In this document: in pieces, positions 46,666 through 57,122 of the stretch
Numbering within the stretch: the first letter of the stretch is position 1
Layout: every line of letters starts with the position of its first letter
DNA from: Allocoprobacillus halotolerans
Lineage (GTDB): Bacteria; Bacillota_I; Bacilli_A; Erysipelotrichales; Coprobacillaceae
Length of the DNA: 64,000 nucleotides
Reading direction: 5' to 3'
Assembly: GCF_024399475.1 (NCBI RefSeq)
Contig: NZ_CP101620.1
Span: 973,608-1,037,607 of the forward strand
The notes under the pieces: model-generated
Seen by the model: the letters and a program-made list of their open reading frames with translations, nothing else
Told to the model about the DNA's origin: nothing
Databases searched by the model: none
Made by a program: the position numbers and the translations under genes

Positions 46666-47736
46666 ATGAATAATAATTTAATGGATTTTAATCACCTTTT
46701 TGAAGTTAAAAAGGCTGAAGATATATTATCAGATTTAAAGTACATTATTGATGCATCACAAAAAAATGCATATCAGGCTGTTAATGTTGCTTTAGTATAT
46801 CGTAACTGGCTAATTGGTTATCGAATAGCTGAAGAATCTTTAAATGATGACAATCGTGCAGAGTATGGGGCTGAAATAATTAAAAAATTATCAAAAGAAT
46901 TGACGAAAATATATGGAAAAGGTTTTGATAGAGTTACTTTGTATCGTTGTTATAGATTTTATAATTTATTTCCAGAAATTGTTGCCACACTGTAGCAACA
47001 ATCTGAAAAGGTTCTTTCCTGGTCACATTATCGCGTATTAATTCAAGTAGAGGATAAAGTCGCAAGAGATTGGTATGAAAAAGAATCTATCGAACAATCT
47101 TGGAGTGTTAGGACTTTACAACGTAATGTTTCATCGCAATATTATTATCGCTTACTCAAATCACAAGTAAAAGAACTAGTGATTGAAGAAATGAAACAAT
47201 TGACTTCAAAATATCAATACGATAAGTTAGAGTTTATTAAAAATCCAGTCATAGCTGAATTTCTAGGCTTATCTCAAAATACTGATTTTACAGAAACTAA
47301 TCTTGAAAAAAATATTATTTCCAATCTTCAAAAATTCTTGATGGAACTTGGTAAAGGATATGCCTTTGTCGCTAGACAACAACATATTCATACAGAAAAA
47401 CAAGATTATTTTATTGATTTGGTTTTCTATAACTACTATTTAAAATGCTTTGTGCTTATTGATTTGAAAACAAGCAAAGTTACACATCAAGATGTAAGAC
47501 AAATGGATATGTATGTTCGTATGTATGATGAATTAAAGAGAACAGATGGAGATAATCCAACAATTGGCATTATTCTTTGTACCGATACAGATGAAGATAT
47601 TGCGTGTTATTCAATTTTAAAAGGAAACGAACAGTTATTCGCAAGTAAATATAAATTGTATTTACCAACTGATGAAGAATTAAGAGCTGAAATTAAAACG
47701 CAAAAGACAATATTCAAATTACAACATAATAAATAA
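46666..47736 (+). pseudogene. YhcG-type PD-(D/E)XK nuclease (DUF1016) with an in-frame amber codon
   Basis: A single frame of 357 codons interrupted only by TAG at 46993-46995. The first part is the DUF1016 N-terminal domain (ALVYRNWLIGYRIAEE, KIYGKGFDRVTLYRCYRFYNLFPEIVATL). After the TAG the frame continues QQSEKVLSWSHYRVLIQVED through the C-terminal nuclease domain (DYFIDLVFYNYYLKCFVLIDLKT, with the Asp and the Asp-x-Lys pattern). One base change would restore it. AAAGGG lies before the ATG at 46666. Family members are linked to DNA restriction and junction processing; role not established. Confidence 0.85.
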
Positions 47737-47855
47737 GTCATAACGACAAAAAACAATCAAAAATAACGTTCTAAAAAAGATGAAATTTGATGCAAAAAAG
47801 TATAAATAAACCAAAATCAATATCATAAACAAACAATAAATTTTAGACAGAAATT

Positions 47856-47891
47856 GACAAGTGTAAAAATTTGTGACACTTGTCTTTTTTT
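47856..47891 (+). terminator. terminator after the YhcG-type gene
   Basis: GACAAGTGT-loop-ACACTTGTC followed by seven T on the plus strand. Confidence 0.85.
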
Positions 47892-47970
47892 GTCATGTCA
47901 CATCAACAATTCTGATTATGTTCATTCATAAATAAAGATGATATAACATCATTGTAAGGAGGTCATAAAG

Positions 47971-48384
47971 ATGGATATGCAAAATCATTTATTTGCGATT
48001 AAGCTGTATGAACTACAACAAAACGCTTTGCTTCTTGAAAGTAGAATTCGCTTATGTCAAAAAGCATCTTATCAGGAAATTCTAAGTGAAAAAGAAAAAA
48101 TCAAAAAAGAGTTAGAAGAAAATGAATTGATTTTAAAAAATCAAATTCAAAGCGGACGTTTTACAGGTGTTAAAGAATTTGCGAGAGCACAGGAAGAATA
48201 TTGTGAACATGTTGATCAAATACTTAAACAAATGACAAATACGAGAGATCAAACGGAAATGCTTGCTTTATGTGGAGAATATTCTATTGATCTTGCGATT
48301 CAAGCTATGCGTTATGCATTATTATCAGTTTATAATGCGATGGAATCACAATATAAAGAAAAGGAGGAAAATGAAAATGAATGA
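47971..48384 (+). CDS. hypothetical coiled-coil protein upstream of ftsH-type gene
   Basis: 137 residues, entirely helical, with a charged coiled-coil stretch (about 30-65, [19 protein letters not shown]) and no signal, membrane helix or cysteine motif. AAGGAGG precedes the ATG. The last codons overlap the start region of the FtsH-type gene, so the two are probably translated together. It may be an adaptor or regulator of that protease, which is inference from position only. I do not recognise a family. Confidence 0.7.
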   Translation: MDMQNHLFAIKLYELQQNALLLESRIRLCQKASYQEILSEKEKIKKELEENELILKNQIQSGRFTGVKEFARAQEEYCEHVDQILKQMTNTRDQTEMLALCGEYSIDLAIQAMRYALLSVYNAMESQYKEKEENENE

Positions 48385-50123
48385 AGTGAAACAACCTAAA
48401 AAGCCGTTAATTTATTATTATGGAATTGTGATGTTGATTTTAGTTTTATTGAATTTTATCGCATTTCCTTATTTAGCTCAAAGACAAATTAAGGAAGTTG
48501 ATTATAGTACTTTTATTGAATTAACAGAAAACAAAGAAATTGAACAAGTTGAAATTCAAGATAATCAAATCTTATTTACACAAAAAGATGATAATCATGT
48601 TTATAAAACAGGAATTATGAATGATCCCCAATTAGTCGATAGACTTTATGAATATGATGTTGTGTTTACAAGTGAAATTGTAGAAGAAATGTCACCACTT
48701 CTAAGTATTTTACTTTCTTGGGTATTACCTTTATTAATCTGTATAGGTATTGGTCAAATATTCTCAAAGAAATTAATGGATAAAGCCGGTGGTGGACATA
48801 ATGCCATGTCTTTTGGTATGGGTAAATCTAATGCAAAAATATATGTGAAATCTTCTGAAGGTATTAATTTTAGTGATGTGGCTGGAGAAGATGAAGCCAA
48901 AGAAAATTTAGCTGAAATTGTTGATTATTTACATAATCCTCAAAAATATAAAGAAATTGGAGCATCTATGCCAAAAGGTATTTTACTTGTAGGTCCTCCA
49001 GGTACTGGAAAAACAATGCTTGCGAAAGCTGTAGCTGGTGAAGCCAATGTTCCTTTCTTTTCAATGTCAGGTTCTGAGTTTGTAGAAATGTTTGTGGGTA
49101 TGGGTGCTTCTAAAGTACGTGATTTATTTAAACAAGCAAAAGAAAAAGCACCGTGTATCATTTTTATTGATGAAATAGATGCTATTGGAAAGAAACGTAA
49201 TGGAAATATTGGTGGTAATGATGAAAGAGAACAGACCTTAAATCAATTATTAACAGAGATGGATGGTTTTGAAGGGAATAATGGTGTTATCATTTTAGCA
49301 GCAACCAATAGACCTGAATCTCTTGATCCAGCTTTAACACGTCCAGGACGTTTCGATCGACGTGTTCCAGTTGAATTACCTGATTTAAAAGGACGTGAAG
49401 AAATCTTAAAAGTTCATGCGAAAAAATTAAAACAGAACCAAATATTGACTATAATAAAATCGCTAGAATGGCTTCTGGCGCTTCTGGTGCTGAACTTGCA
49501 AATATTGTCAATGAAGTAGCATTACGTGCTGTTAGAGATCATCGTCAATATGCAACTCAAAGTGATTTAGAAGAAAGTATTGAAGTTGTTATAGCTGGTT
49601 ATCAAAAGAAAAATGCTATTTTAACAGACAAAGAAAAATGGACTGTTGCTTATCATGAAATTGGACATGCTTTAGTTGCGGCTAAACAAACAAACTCTGC
49701 TCCTGTACAAAAAATCACTATTATTCCACGTACTTCTGGTGCATTAGGTTATACAATGCAAGTTGATGAAGGCAATCATTATTTAATGACAAAAGAAGAA
49801 ATTGAAAATAAAATAGCTACTTATACAGGTGGTCGTGCTGCTGAAGAAATTGCCTTTCATACAATTTCCACTGGTGCTTCTAATGATATTGAACAAGCCA
49901 CAAAATTAGCACGTGCTATGATTACCCGTTATGGTATGAGTTTAGACTTCGATATGGTCACTCTCGAAACACAAACAAATCAATATTTAGGTGGCGATAC
50001 AACACTTGCATGTTCTAGTGAAACGCAAAAGGAAATTGATAAACAAGTCATTGCCTTGATTAAAAAACAACATGCAAAAGCTATTCAAATCTTAAAAGAT
50101 AATAAAGATAAACTTGATGAATT
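48377..50123 (+). pseudogene. ftsH: FtsH-family membrane AAA+ zinc protease, frameshifted and IS-interrupted
   Basis: Two transmembrane helices (about 12-33 and 110-135) flank a small extracytoplasmic domain. The AAA domain has Walker A GPPGTGKT (about 206-213), Walker B IIFIDEID and the second region of homology ILAATNRP ... RPGRFDRR. The zinc site HEIGH lies at about residue 427. The frame is lost at the A6 run 49421-49426; one more A joins [21 protein letters not shown]. At 50123 an IS66 element interrupts codon 3 of the last DEL motif; the remaining C-terminus lies at 53913-53996. The protease core is complete, so a shortened protein might still fold. The paralogue status is unknown. Confidence 0.88.
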
Positions 50124-50207
50124 GTAAGCGTCAAATGAAATAGCACTGATATTTATAAAACAAATCATATAAAATGTAACTACCAATTGAAAAGGAGGTT
50201 TAGCTAC

Positions 50208-50471
50208 ATGAAATATGATTGGAAAAAGATCATTGATGATCAGCTGAACAGTGGACTCACTGTTAATAAATACTGTGATGAACATCATCTTGCTCTCAGC
50301 TCTTTCTATAAAAATAAAAGGAAGATTCAAAAGGATTCGGTTTCTACTGATATCTTTCTGCCTGTTGGAGTTATTGATGACATGCCAACACTTGTATCGA
50401 TGAATATTGATGGTCATACTGTTGAATTTGATTCTTCATTGCTTGATAAAGTCATTGGTGCATTAAAATGA
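50208..50471 (+). CDS. tnpA: IS66 TnpA accessory protein
   Basis: About 87 residues from the ATG at 50208 behind AAAAGGAGG. HTH-containing IS66 OrfA (NSGLTVNKYCDEHHLALSSFY). Its stop overlaps the start of tnpB by ATGA, as usual in IS66. Confidence 0.88.
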   Translation: MKYDWKKIIDDQLNSGLTVNKYCDEHHLALSSFYKNKRKIQKDSVSTDIFLPVGVIDDMPTLVSMNIDGHTVEFDSSLLDKVIGALK

Positions 50472-50815
50472 TCATTAACACCGATGAAATCAAGAATATA
50501 TATGTTTCAAGCCATTATGTTGATATGCGAAAGTCGATTGATGGTTTGACACAGATCGTGAATCTTCACTTTCAGATGAATGTTCTTGATCATAGTTTGT
50601 TTATCTTTACAAACAAAGCCAGAAACAGGATCAAGATACTCTATTATGAATCCAATGGTTTCTGGCTGTTTATCAAAAGACTTGAACATGGCAGGTTCAA
50701 GATTGAAGAACATGATGATTCCAATACAAGAAAAATAACTTCCACTCAGCTCAACTGGCTTCTGGAAGGCCTTGAATTTGAAGAAAAATTCAAAGAAAAA
50801 CAGCTTCTCATCTAA
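50468..50815 (+). CDS. tnpB: IS66 TnpB accessory protein
   Basis: 115 residues with the IS66 OrfB pattern YVSSHYVDMRKSIDGL, LFIFTNKARNRIKILYYESN and GFWLFIKRLEHGRF. It is required with TnpA and TnpC for transposition. Intact. Confidence 0.92.
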   Translation: MIINTDEIKNIYVSSHYVDMRKSIDGLTQIVNLHFQMNVLDHSLFIFTNKARNRIKILYYESNGFWLFIKRLEHGRFKIEEHDDSNTRKITSTQLNWLLEGLEFEEKFKEKQLLI

Positions 50816-51849
50816 TAATTCATATTGAAATATGGTACAATACTATTCGTTGAATTATTAAGATATGGAGTGAATTATACAATGAATCTGAGAAATCTAA
50901 GTCAGGAAGAACTAATCAAAAAAATCAATATGCTTGAAGAAAGAATCAAAAGACAGGATAACGAGATCAATGTTTTAAGTGAACAGTTAAACTGGTACAG
51001 TCAGCAGATCAGACTTCAGCAGAAGAAGCTTTTGGTTCATCATCAGAAAAAACTGTTCTTCCTGACCAGATTTCTCTTTTGATGAAATTGAAATTGAATC
51101 AACTCCAATCAAAGCAGAGCCAAAACTTGAAGAAGTGACATATAAACGAAAAAAGAAAAACAATAAACGTGGCATTGATATTTCATCATTACCCGCTGTA
51201 ACAAAGATTTATGATCTAGAAAACAAGAACTGTCCTGACTGTGGTGAACCATTAAGAAAGATTGGTGAAAACATCAGAAAAGAACTTGTCTATTATCCTG
51301 CAAGGTATGAAGTTATTGAGCATGTTCAATATGTCTATACCTGTGACAGATGTGAGGAAGATTCATTAAAATCAAAAATATTCAAGGCAGATATGAAAGC
51401 TTCTGTTATCTATAAGAGTTTTGCATCACCATCACTTTTATCATATATTATTGATAATAAATTCAATAAGGCATTGCCTTTATACAGACAGGAAGTGATG
51501 TTCAATCAGATTGGATTGAAACTATCAAGACAGACAATGGCCAACTGGATGATCAAGCTTCATGATGAATATTTCAAAAGAATGACTGATTATATGCATA
51601 AGACACTTCTTCAAAGTGAATATCTGCATGCGGATGAAACAACAAATCAGGTTTTGAATGTTCCAGACCAGAAACCAACAACAAAATCCTATATGTGGGT
51701 ATACAAGACAGGACGAAGTGAAGACAAGCAAATTGTTCATTTCATTTATGAAAACACAAGAGGTCATGAACATGCAAAGAAACATCTTGAAGGATATCAT
51801 AATATACTTCAGACAGATGGATTGGTACTATGTCAAGATTTCGGACAAC

Positions 51850-52704
51850 TTAAATTGCAGAATTTGTAATAAAAGTTGTTTGATTTTTGTTAGTCACTGC
51901 TAACATATAGTTTTTCTCGTATTCGTTGGGTGACTGATACCCACAATGTGAATGAATCCTTATTGTATTGTAGAATCCCTCTATGTATTCAAATACAAGT
52001 TGATATGCTTCTTCATAATTCATTATCTTATAAAAATTCAACCACTCCCTTTTGATTAATGCATGAAATGATTCTATACAGGCATTATCCCATGGTGTTC
52101 CTTTTCTTGAGTAACTTGTTACAAATCCTTCTGTCATCTCCTGATATTTAGTTGATGTGAACTGCACGCCCCTGTCACTTTGCACCACTAATGGTTTTTC
52201 TACCTTCCTTCTTTCCTTTGCCTTTTCAATACTTTTTAGAACTTCATCTGTTTCCATCGTTTTTGTCAGCACCCATGATATGATTTTTCTTGAGTATAGG
52301 TCCATGACGCTTGTCAAATAGACAAAGCCTTCATCAACTGTTCTTATATAAGTTATATCTGTACACCAGGCACAATCAGGTCTTGATGGATTAAAATGTC
52401 TATTGAGCAGATTTTTAAGCCTTGAAGAGAAATCCTCACTTATTGTTGTTTGAACGTATGGCTTTACATATCTAGCCTTCCAGCTGTTTTCTCTCATGAT
52501 GGAATAAATGTATCTTTGACTGACTTTTTCACCATTTTGATTGAGCATCTCTGTTATTTTTGGTGAGCCATATATTTCATGAGAATTTCTATAAATTTCC
52601 TCAACTTTCTTTGTAATTTTTTCTCTTCTTTGTTTTGTATAGCTTGGCTTTCTATTAATGTAATCATAATAACCTGATTTGCTGACATCTAACTGTTTTA
52701 GCAC
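51850..52704 (-). CDS. IS3-family transposase OrfB
   Basis: 284 residues from the first ATG; in use it is fused to OrfA by -1 frameshifting and is longer (IYESVKESKKKD upstream in the same frame). HTH_21 is followed by an rve domain with catalytic Asp in CAWCTDITYIR, Asp in VVQSDRGVQFTS and Glu in ACIESFHALIK. Intact. Confidence 0.92.
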   Translation of the reverse strand: MLKQLDVSKSGYYDYINRKPSYTKQRREKITKKVEEIYRNSHEIYGSPKITEMLNQNGEKVSQRYIYSIMRENSWKARYVKPYVQTTISEDFSSRLKNLLNRHFNPSRPDCAWCTDITYIRTVDEGFVYLTSVMDLYSRKIISWVLTKTMETDEVLKSIEKAKERRKVEKPLVVQSDRGVQFTSTKYQEMTEGFVTSYSRKGTPWDNACIESFHALIKREWLNFYKIMNYEEAYQLVFEYIEGFYNTIRIHSHCGYQSPNEYEKNYMLAVTNKNQTTFITNSAI

Positions 52705-52772
52705 ACTGGAAATCGAAATTGTTGAATCTTTCTTTTTTGATTCTTTAACACTTTCGTAGATGTCCTTTTGGT

Positions 52773-53063
52773 TTATTTTCCCAGTATGCCAATAGCCTTT
52801 TTTAGGATTTCTAATGCATCCTTTGTATCTTTAAGTTCTTTTCTTAATTTGGCTATTTCCTTAGCTTCATCACTTGAATAATTTCCACTTCCTCTTATAA
52901 TCACTTCATCATTATTTTTCTTGTAACTTTTCATCCATCCACCAATCGTCGTATCATGAATTCCAAATCTTTTTGATACACTTACATATGATTCATCTGG
53001 ATGATCTAAACAGTACTGAATCACTCCTTCTCTAAAATCTTTATCATAAGTATGTTTTGCCAT
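52773..53063 (-). CDS. IS3-family transposase OrfA
   Basis: 96 residues, an HTH_Tnp_1 protein (SYVSVSKRFGIHDTTIGGWM) ending in a leucine-zipper helix (KLRKELKDTKDALEILKKAI). The slippery heptamer G GGA AAA (52776-52782) stands just before the TAA, in phase for a -1 shift into the OrfB frame, the standard way IS3 elements make the fused transposase. Confidence 0.9.
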   Translation of the reverse strand: MAKHTYDKDFREGVIQYCLDHPDESYVSVSKRFGIHDTTIGGWMKSYKKNNDEVIIRGSGNYSSDEAKEIAKLRKELKDTKDALEILKKAIGILGK

Positions 53064-53912
53064 ATGTTTCTTCCTCTCATTCTGTTTGTTTTATAATTCA
53101 TATGACATTGTACCATCAATGATTTTCTCTGTCATTTACCTTGTACAGTTTTTATTCTACCATCAGATATCAGGCCTATGACAAACTTGATGATATCAGA
53201 CACATGGGATGCTGGGCACATTGTCGTCGAAAGTATTTAGAAGCACTTGATGGTGCACCATCTGATACAGATCTAAAAGGTACTGCAAGTTACAGACTTC
53301 TTCATAAGATCAATAAGCTTTTTACGCTTGAAAAGAAATTAAAAGGCAAAAGCTATGAAGAGATCAAAGACACAAGGCAAAAAGAAGCAAAGCCAATCAT
53401 TGATGATTTCTTCAAGGATGTCAAGGAATGTGCAAAAGTAGCAGTTGAAAAGACCAAACTCAGCCAAGCCTTAACATACAGCATCAACCAGGAAGAAAAC
53501 TTAAGATTGTATCTTGAAGAAGGTCGTATTGAAATATCCAACAATCGAGCAGAAAATTCAATTCGTCCATTCTGCGTAGGTCGTCGCAACTGGCTGTTTT
53601 CAAACACAGTTAAAGGAGCAGAAGCAAGTGCAGCAATCTATTCGCTCCTTGAAACAGCAAAACTTAATAATCTCAAGCCATATGATTATTTTGAATATCT
53701 TTTAACAGCATTAACTGAAATAGATATTAATGATGACAAGGAACTAGAAAAGATCATGCCATGGTCAAAATCATTACCAGAAAACATATATCTGACTAAA
53801 AAATCGTAGAAATACGATCTTTTAGTCGTTAAATGAAATCCAATAAATACTTACAGTCCTATTATAGTGTTTCTTCAGCATTATTTATAGGGCTTTATTA
53901 TTTGACGCTTAC

Positions 53913-53996
53913 GATGAATTAGCCCGTTATCTCTATGAAAAAGAAACGATTACCGGTGAAGAATTCATGGATATTTTGAATAAAAACCACGCCTAA
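53913..53996 (+). pseudogene. ftsH: C-terminal end of the ftsH-type gene behind the IS66 element
   Basis: Starting with the duplicated target GATGAATT, the frame reads DELARYLYEKETITGEEFMDIL, an FtsH C-terminal helix, and ends in a TAA that lies inside the IS200 end hairpin. The last residues (NKNHA) may therefore come from the IS200 element. Confidence 0.85.
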
Positions 53997-54760
53997 AAGG
54001 CGTGGTTTTCTCTGCGACTATAAGCCTTTGTTACTTGCTCGCGTCTAAAGGCGCTGCTTTCACTTCGTTCAAGCTATCGCTTTTGACTCTCGCTATCCCT
54101 CAAAGGGATTATTTCTCTTTCTTAACTGTCTTTTTCTTTTTCTCCTGTTTTTTCTTCTCTTTTTCTATTTCTCTGTCTTCAAATGGATTTTGATATTCTT
54201 TCACACTGAGTTTGTCCATCGCTATGTCATGTCGCTCTTGTTCCCTTATATATTTTGCGACCGTTGCATCATTCAATCCCACTGTGCTCACATAATATCC
54301 TTCTGCCCAGAAATGTCTGTTTCCATATTTATATTTCAGATTTGCATGTCGATCAAATATCATCAGTGCCGATTTTCCTTTTAGGTATCCCATGAATGAT
54401 GATACACTTAATTTTGGTGGTATCATCACTAATATATGGACATGATCTGCCATCAGATGCCCTTCTATGATTTCTACTCCTTTATATCGGCATAATGTCC
54501 TTAATATCTCTCCTATGTCATTTCTTAGTTGATTATAAATCACTTTTCGTCTATACTTTGGAGTGAAGACGATGTGATATTTGCACATCCACTTCGTATG
54601 TGCCAAAGAATTAGCTTTTTGAGCCATACTTTATCACCTTTCCGTTCCTATAATGATAGCTTGAACACTTTCATTATAATGGAAAGGTGATATTTTGTAT
54701 AACTTTTTATCGCTCCACCCGCATAGCAGGTGGTTTTTTGTTTCGCATACTTTGTATGCT
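53982..54760 (-). mobile_element. IS200/IS605-type element with tnpA only
   Basis: Left hairpin AAAACCACGCC-TAAAA-GGCGTGGTTTT (53983-54009), a complete Y1 transposase gene, a long hairpin before the gene (CCTTTCC ... GGAAAGG, about 54640-54687), and a right-end hairpin CCACCCGCATAGCAGGTGG (54715-54733). No TnpB gene. Ends are approximate because IS200 elements make no target duplication. Confidence 0.75.
54109..54627 (-). CDS. tnpA: IS200-type Y1 HUH transposase
   Basis: 172 residues. The H-x-H motif is in LMADHVHILVMIPPK, and the catalytic Tyr is in the helix TVAKYIREQE following HFWAEGYYVSTVGLN. An unusual Lys/Glu-rich tail of about 25 residues (EIEKEKKKQEKKKKTVKKEK) ends the protein. Intact, so the element may be mobile. 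Confidence 0.93.
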   Translation of the reverse strand: MAQKANSLAHTKWMCKYHIVFTPKYRRKVIYNQLRNDIGEILRTLCRYKGVEIIEGHLMADHVHILVMIPPKLSVSSFMGYLKGKSALMIFDRHANLKYKYGNRHFWAEGYYVSTVGLNDATVAKYIREQERHDIAMDKLSVKEYQNPFEDREIEKEKKKQEKKKKTVKKEK

Positions 54761-55129
54761 CAACTGACTAAAGTCAATATATTCATACTAGTATGAATAT
54801 TTAAAATAACTAGGAAAAGCTGACACATTCAGCTTTTTCTCTATTTTTATATAAATTTAACATTTTATGTTCATACAACAACCCAAACCAATAACAAATT
54901 CCTAGTTTATAAAAAACATAGCTTGTCATATCTATAATCAATACGAACAGATAAGTAAAGTCAGAGAATTTTAATTTTAGACTTGATTACTTTAAAATCT
55001 AAGAATACTTTAATTCTCGTTTTCAACTTTACTTTTTTCTTTTATCGGCAAAATTCTAACTATTTTATTTTAAAATATATTTTTTGTCGATAATATGTTA
55101 TACGTATAAAATAAGAAGGAGGTTTTGAT
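54761..55129. other. intergenic region before the Fic gene
   Basis: About 370 bases of AT-rich sequence with an inverted repeat ATATTCATA-CTAG-TATGAATAT (about 54778-54799) near the IS200 end. No gene is visible. The AAGGAGG site of the following gene ends it. Confidence 0.45.
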
Positions 55130-56006
55130 ATGCGATATTTTTAAGTAGCTCAAATAGCTAAACAATGGAATATATCCAAGCGAAGTGTTAGAAACTACTG
55201 TGCTCAGGGGCGTGTAAAAGGTGCTTTTCTTAATGGTAAGACATGGAATATTCCTGAAAATGCAAAAAAGCCAACTAGAAAAAACTAGCAAAAAAATTAT
55301 CTAGAACCCTATTGAATGTTTTAAAAGAAGAAAAAGAAAATAAACTTCATGGAGGTATCTATCATAAAACACAAATTGATTTTACCTATAATTCTAATCA
55401 TATAGAAGGAAGTCGTTTGACTCATGATCAAACAAGATATATTTTTGAAACCAATACAATTGAAGTTGAGGGTGAAGTTTTAAATGTTGATGATATTATT
55501 GAAACATCAAATCACTTTCGTTGTATTGACATGATTATAGATCATGCTCATTTGACATTAAATGAAAAATTCATTAAAGAACTAAAACGGAACAAAAGAT
55601 GCTCGTCAAGATTGGTTCACTGTTGGTGAGTATAAGAAAATTCCTAATGAGTAGGTGGAAGAACAACTGCACTTCCTGAAGAAGTTCCTGATAAAATGAA
55701 GGAATTATTAAATGAATATAATAAAAAAAGAAAAAAACATTAGAAGATATATTAGCGTTTCATGTAAAATTTGAAAGGATTCATCCCTTTCAAAATGGTA
55801 GTGGTCGTGTTGGTAGATTGATTATGTTTAAAAAATGTTTAAAAAATAACATTGTTCCTTTTATTATTGAAGATAAAATAAAAATGTTTTACTATCGTGG
55901 TTTAAAAGAATGGGATTATGAAAAAGGAATTTTGTGGGATACTTGTTTATCAGCACAAAATAACTATAAAGCCTATCTAGATTACTTTAGAATCACTTAT
56001 AATTAA
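55130..56006 (+). pseudogene. Fic-domain protein with N-terminal HTH, multiply damaged
   Basis: The reading MRYF-stop-VAQIAKQWNISKRSVRNYCAQG (HTH) is followed, after a frameshift, by an N-terminal Fic region and then the catalytic loop HPFQNGSGRVGR near 55785-55815. The region TYNSNHIEGSRLT fits the (S/T)xxxE(G/N) inhibitory helix of auto-inhibited Fic AMP-transferases. Lesions: TAA at codon 5, an A-run deficit near 55274, a break near 55585, loss of a base at GAGTAGGTGG (about 55650) and another A-run near 55733. Some may be read errors, but the number suggests a genuine pseudogene. Fic proteins AMPylate target proteins or act as toxins. Confidence 0.8.
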
Positions 56007-56083
56007 AAACATATATTTTATGAAAAAAGCTGTAATGAAATCACTATTATAAAGTAACTTCATTACAGCTTTTTACATTTATC

Positions 56084-57046
56084 TTAATTTATATTTTGAT
56101 CAATAAAATCAAAAACTTTATTCCAATAAGTTTCTACATCATAATCTTTAGATTGAGCATGACCTGCTTCTTCTACAATATAGAGTTCTTTAACTGTTGG
56201 ACAGGCATCATAAACTTCATAAACCATTTCAACGGGTACAAAATCATCTTTGCCACCATGAATAAACAACATTGGTTGATTGGCTTTTTTGACTTGTTCA
56301 ACACTTGAAGCTTCTTTAAAATTGTATCCTGCTTTCGCCTGAGCCATTAAATTAGAAATATCTAAAATAGGAAACGATGGTAGAGAAAAACGTTTATCTA
56401 ACTCACTCGCAAAAATATCCCATACACTCGTATATCCACAATCTTCAATATAACCTACAACTTGTGGTAAATGTTCACCTGAAACCATCATCACTGTAGC
56501 TCCACCCATGGAAATACCATGTAAAATAATTTGTGCTTGATTATCTTTTTCAATAATCCAATTCACCCAGCAACCAATATCATCTTTATCTAACCAGCCC
56601 ATACCAATATATTCGCCATCACTTTTTCCATGTGCACGATTATCAGGTAAAACAACATTATATCCTCTATCGTAATATTCACTACCATATGACATCATAT
56701 TTTCATTACTTGATTTATATCCATGTATCAAAATAACCCATTGATGACTATCATCATGATCAAGATATTTTCCTTTTAGACTTATAGAATCCAAACTACT
56801 TACAATCATTGGTTTTGTTTGAGCCTCAAAGTCCATACCTTTCATCATTTCTTCATTTTTATTTTGATTTATTTGATTTTGAATACTATCTGATAATTTA
56901 ACTTCATCACTTTCATCAATTTCTCTTTGATCTGAATTGCTACTTGGTGACAGGGCATAATTGACAAAATATGTTCCTACTCCATATCCCACACTGACTA
57001 AAATAGAAATAATGACAAAAGTGATAATAAACCATTTTTTCTTCAA
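56084..57046 (-). CDS. membrane-anchored alpha/beta hydrolase (YqkD/BAAT-like)
   Basis: About 320 residues from a TTG at 57046, chosen because AAAGGGTGA lies just upstream and the protein then starts with a signal-anchor helix (KKKWFIITFVIISILVSVGY). The hydrolase fold has HGYKSSNENMM (oxyanion region), nucleophile Ser in LHGISMGGATVM, Asp in HGGKDDFVP and His in EEAGHAQS. It probably acts on the outer face of the membrane. Substrate unknown; similar proteins are annotated as serine peptidases or esterases. Monocistronic. Confidence 0.87.
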   Translation of the reverse strand: MKKKWFIITFVIISILVSVGYGVGTYFVNYALSPSSNSDQREIDESDEVKLSDSIQNQINQNKNEEMMKGMDFEAQTKPMIVSSLDSISLKGKYLDHDDSHQWVILIHGYKSSNENMMSYGSEYYDRGYNVVLPDNRAHGKSDGEYIGMGWLDKDDIGCWVNWIIEKDNQAQIILHGISMGGATVMMVSGEHLPQVVGYIEDCGYTSVWDIFASELDKRFSLPSFPILDISNLMAQAKAGYNFKEASSVEQVKKANQPMLFIHGGKDDFVPVEMVYEVYDACPTVKELYIVEEAGHAQSKDYDVETYWNKVFDFIDQNIN

Positions 57047-57122
57047 AGTTATCACCCTTTCATATTGCCTTATTTTACTGAAAACATGTGAATTCTTCAA
57101 GAAAAAAACCATAAATATATCA

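Larger units (their letters stand above)
51823..53165 (-). mobile_element. IS3-family element nested in IS66 tnpC
   Basis: About 1343 bp starting TGGTACTATG and ending CTACCATCA, with a 3-bp duplication GAT (51820-51822 and 53166-53168). Removing it restores the tnpC frame (GAT GGA TAT CAG). A second copy of the end motif, GACATTGTACCATCA, occurs 50 bp inside the right end, so the exact right boundary is slightly uncertain. Confidence 0.85.
50882..53809 (+). pseudogene. tnpC: IS66 TnpC transposase, frameshifted and interrupted by IS3
   Basis: The N-terminal leucine-zipper part starts MNLRNLSQEELIKKINMLEE. The frame is lost at the T4 run 51030-51033 (one T short; expected KKLFGSSSEKT). It then stays open through the zinc-binding CPDCGEPLRKIG ... 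CDRCEED and the DDE domain with YLHADETTNQVL up to LQTDG at 51822, where an IS3 element is inserted. After 53165 the reading resumes YQAYDKLDDIRHMGCWAHCRRKYLEAL and runs to the C-terminus with NNRAENSIRPFCVGRRNWLF. It is inactive because of the insertion. Confidence 0.9.
50124..53912 (+). mobile_element. IS66-family element carrying a nested IS3-family element
   Basis: Bounded by inverted repeats GTAAGCGTCAAAT / ATTTGACGCTTAC, the IS66 signature ends, and flanked by a perfect 8-bp duplication GATGAATT (50116-50123 and 53913-53920). It encodes TnpA, TnpB and an interrupted TnpC. Without the nested element it would be about 2.45 kb, normal for IS66. Confidence 0.95.

Noticed and set aside
53102-53116. 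GACATTGTACCATCA as the right end of the IS3 element
   Set aside because: Ending there leaves 50 unexplained bases and no restored tnpC frame; the outer CTACCATCA with the GAT duplication restores the frame exactly.
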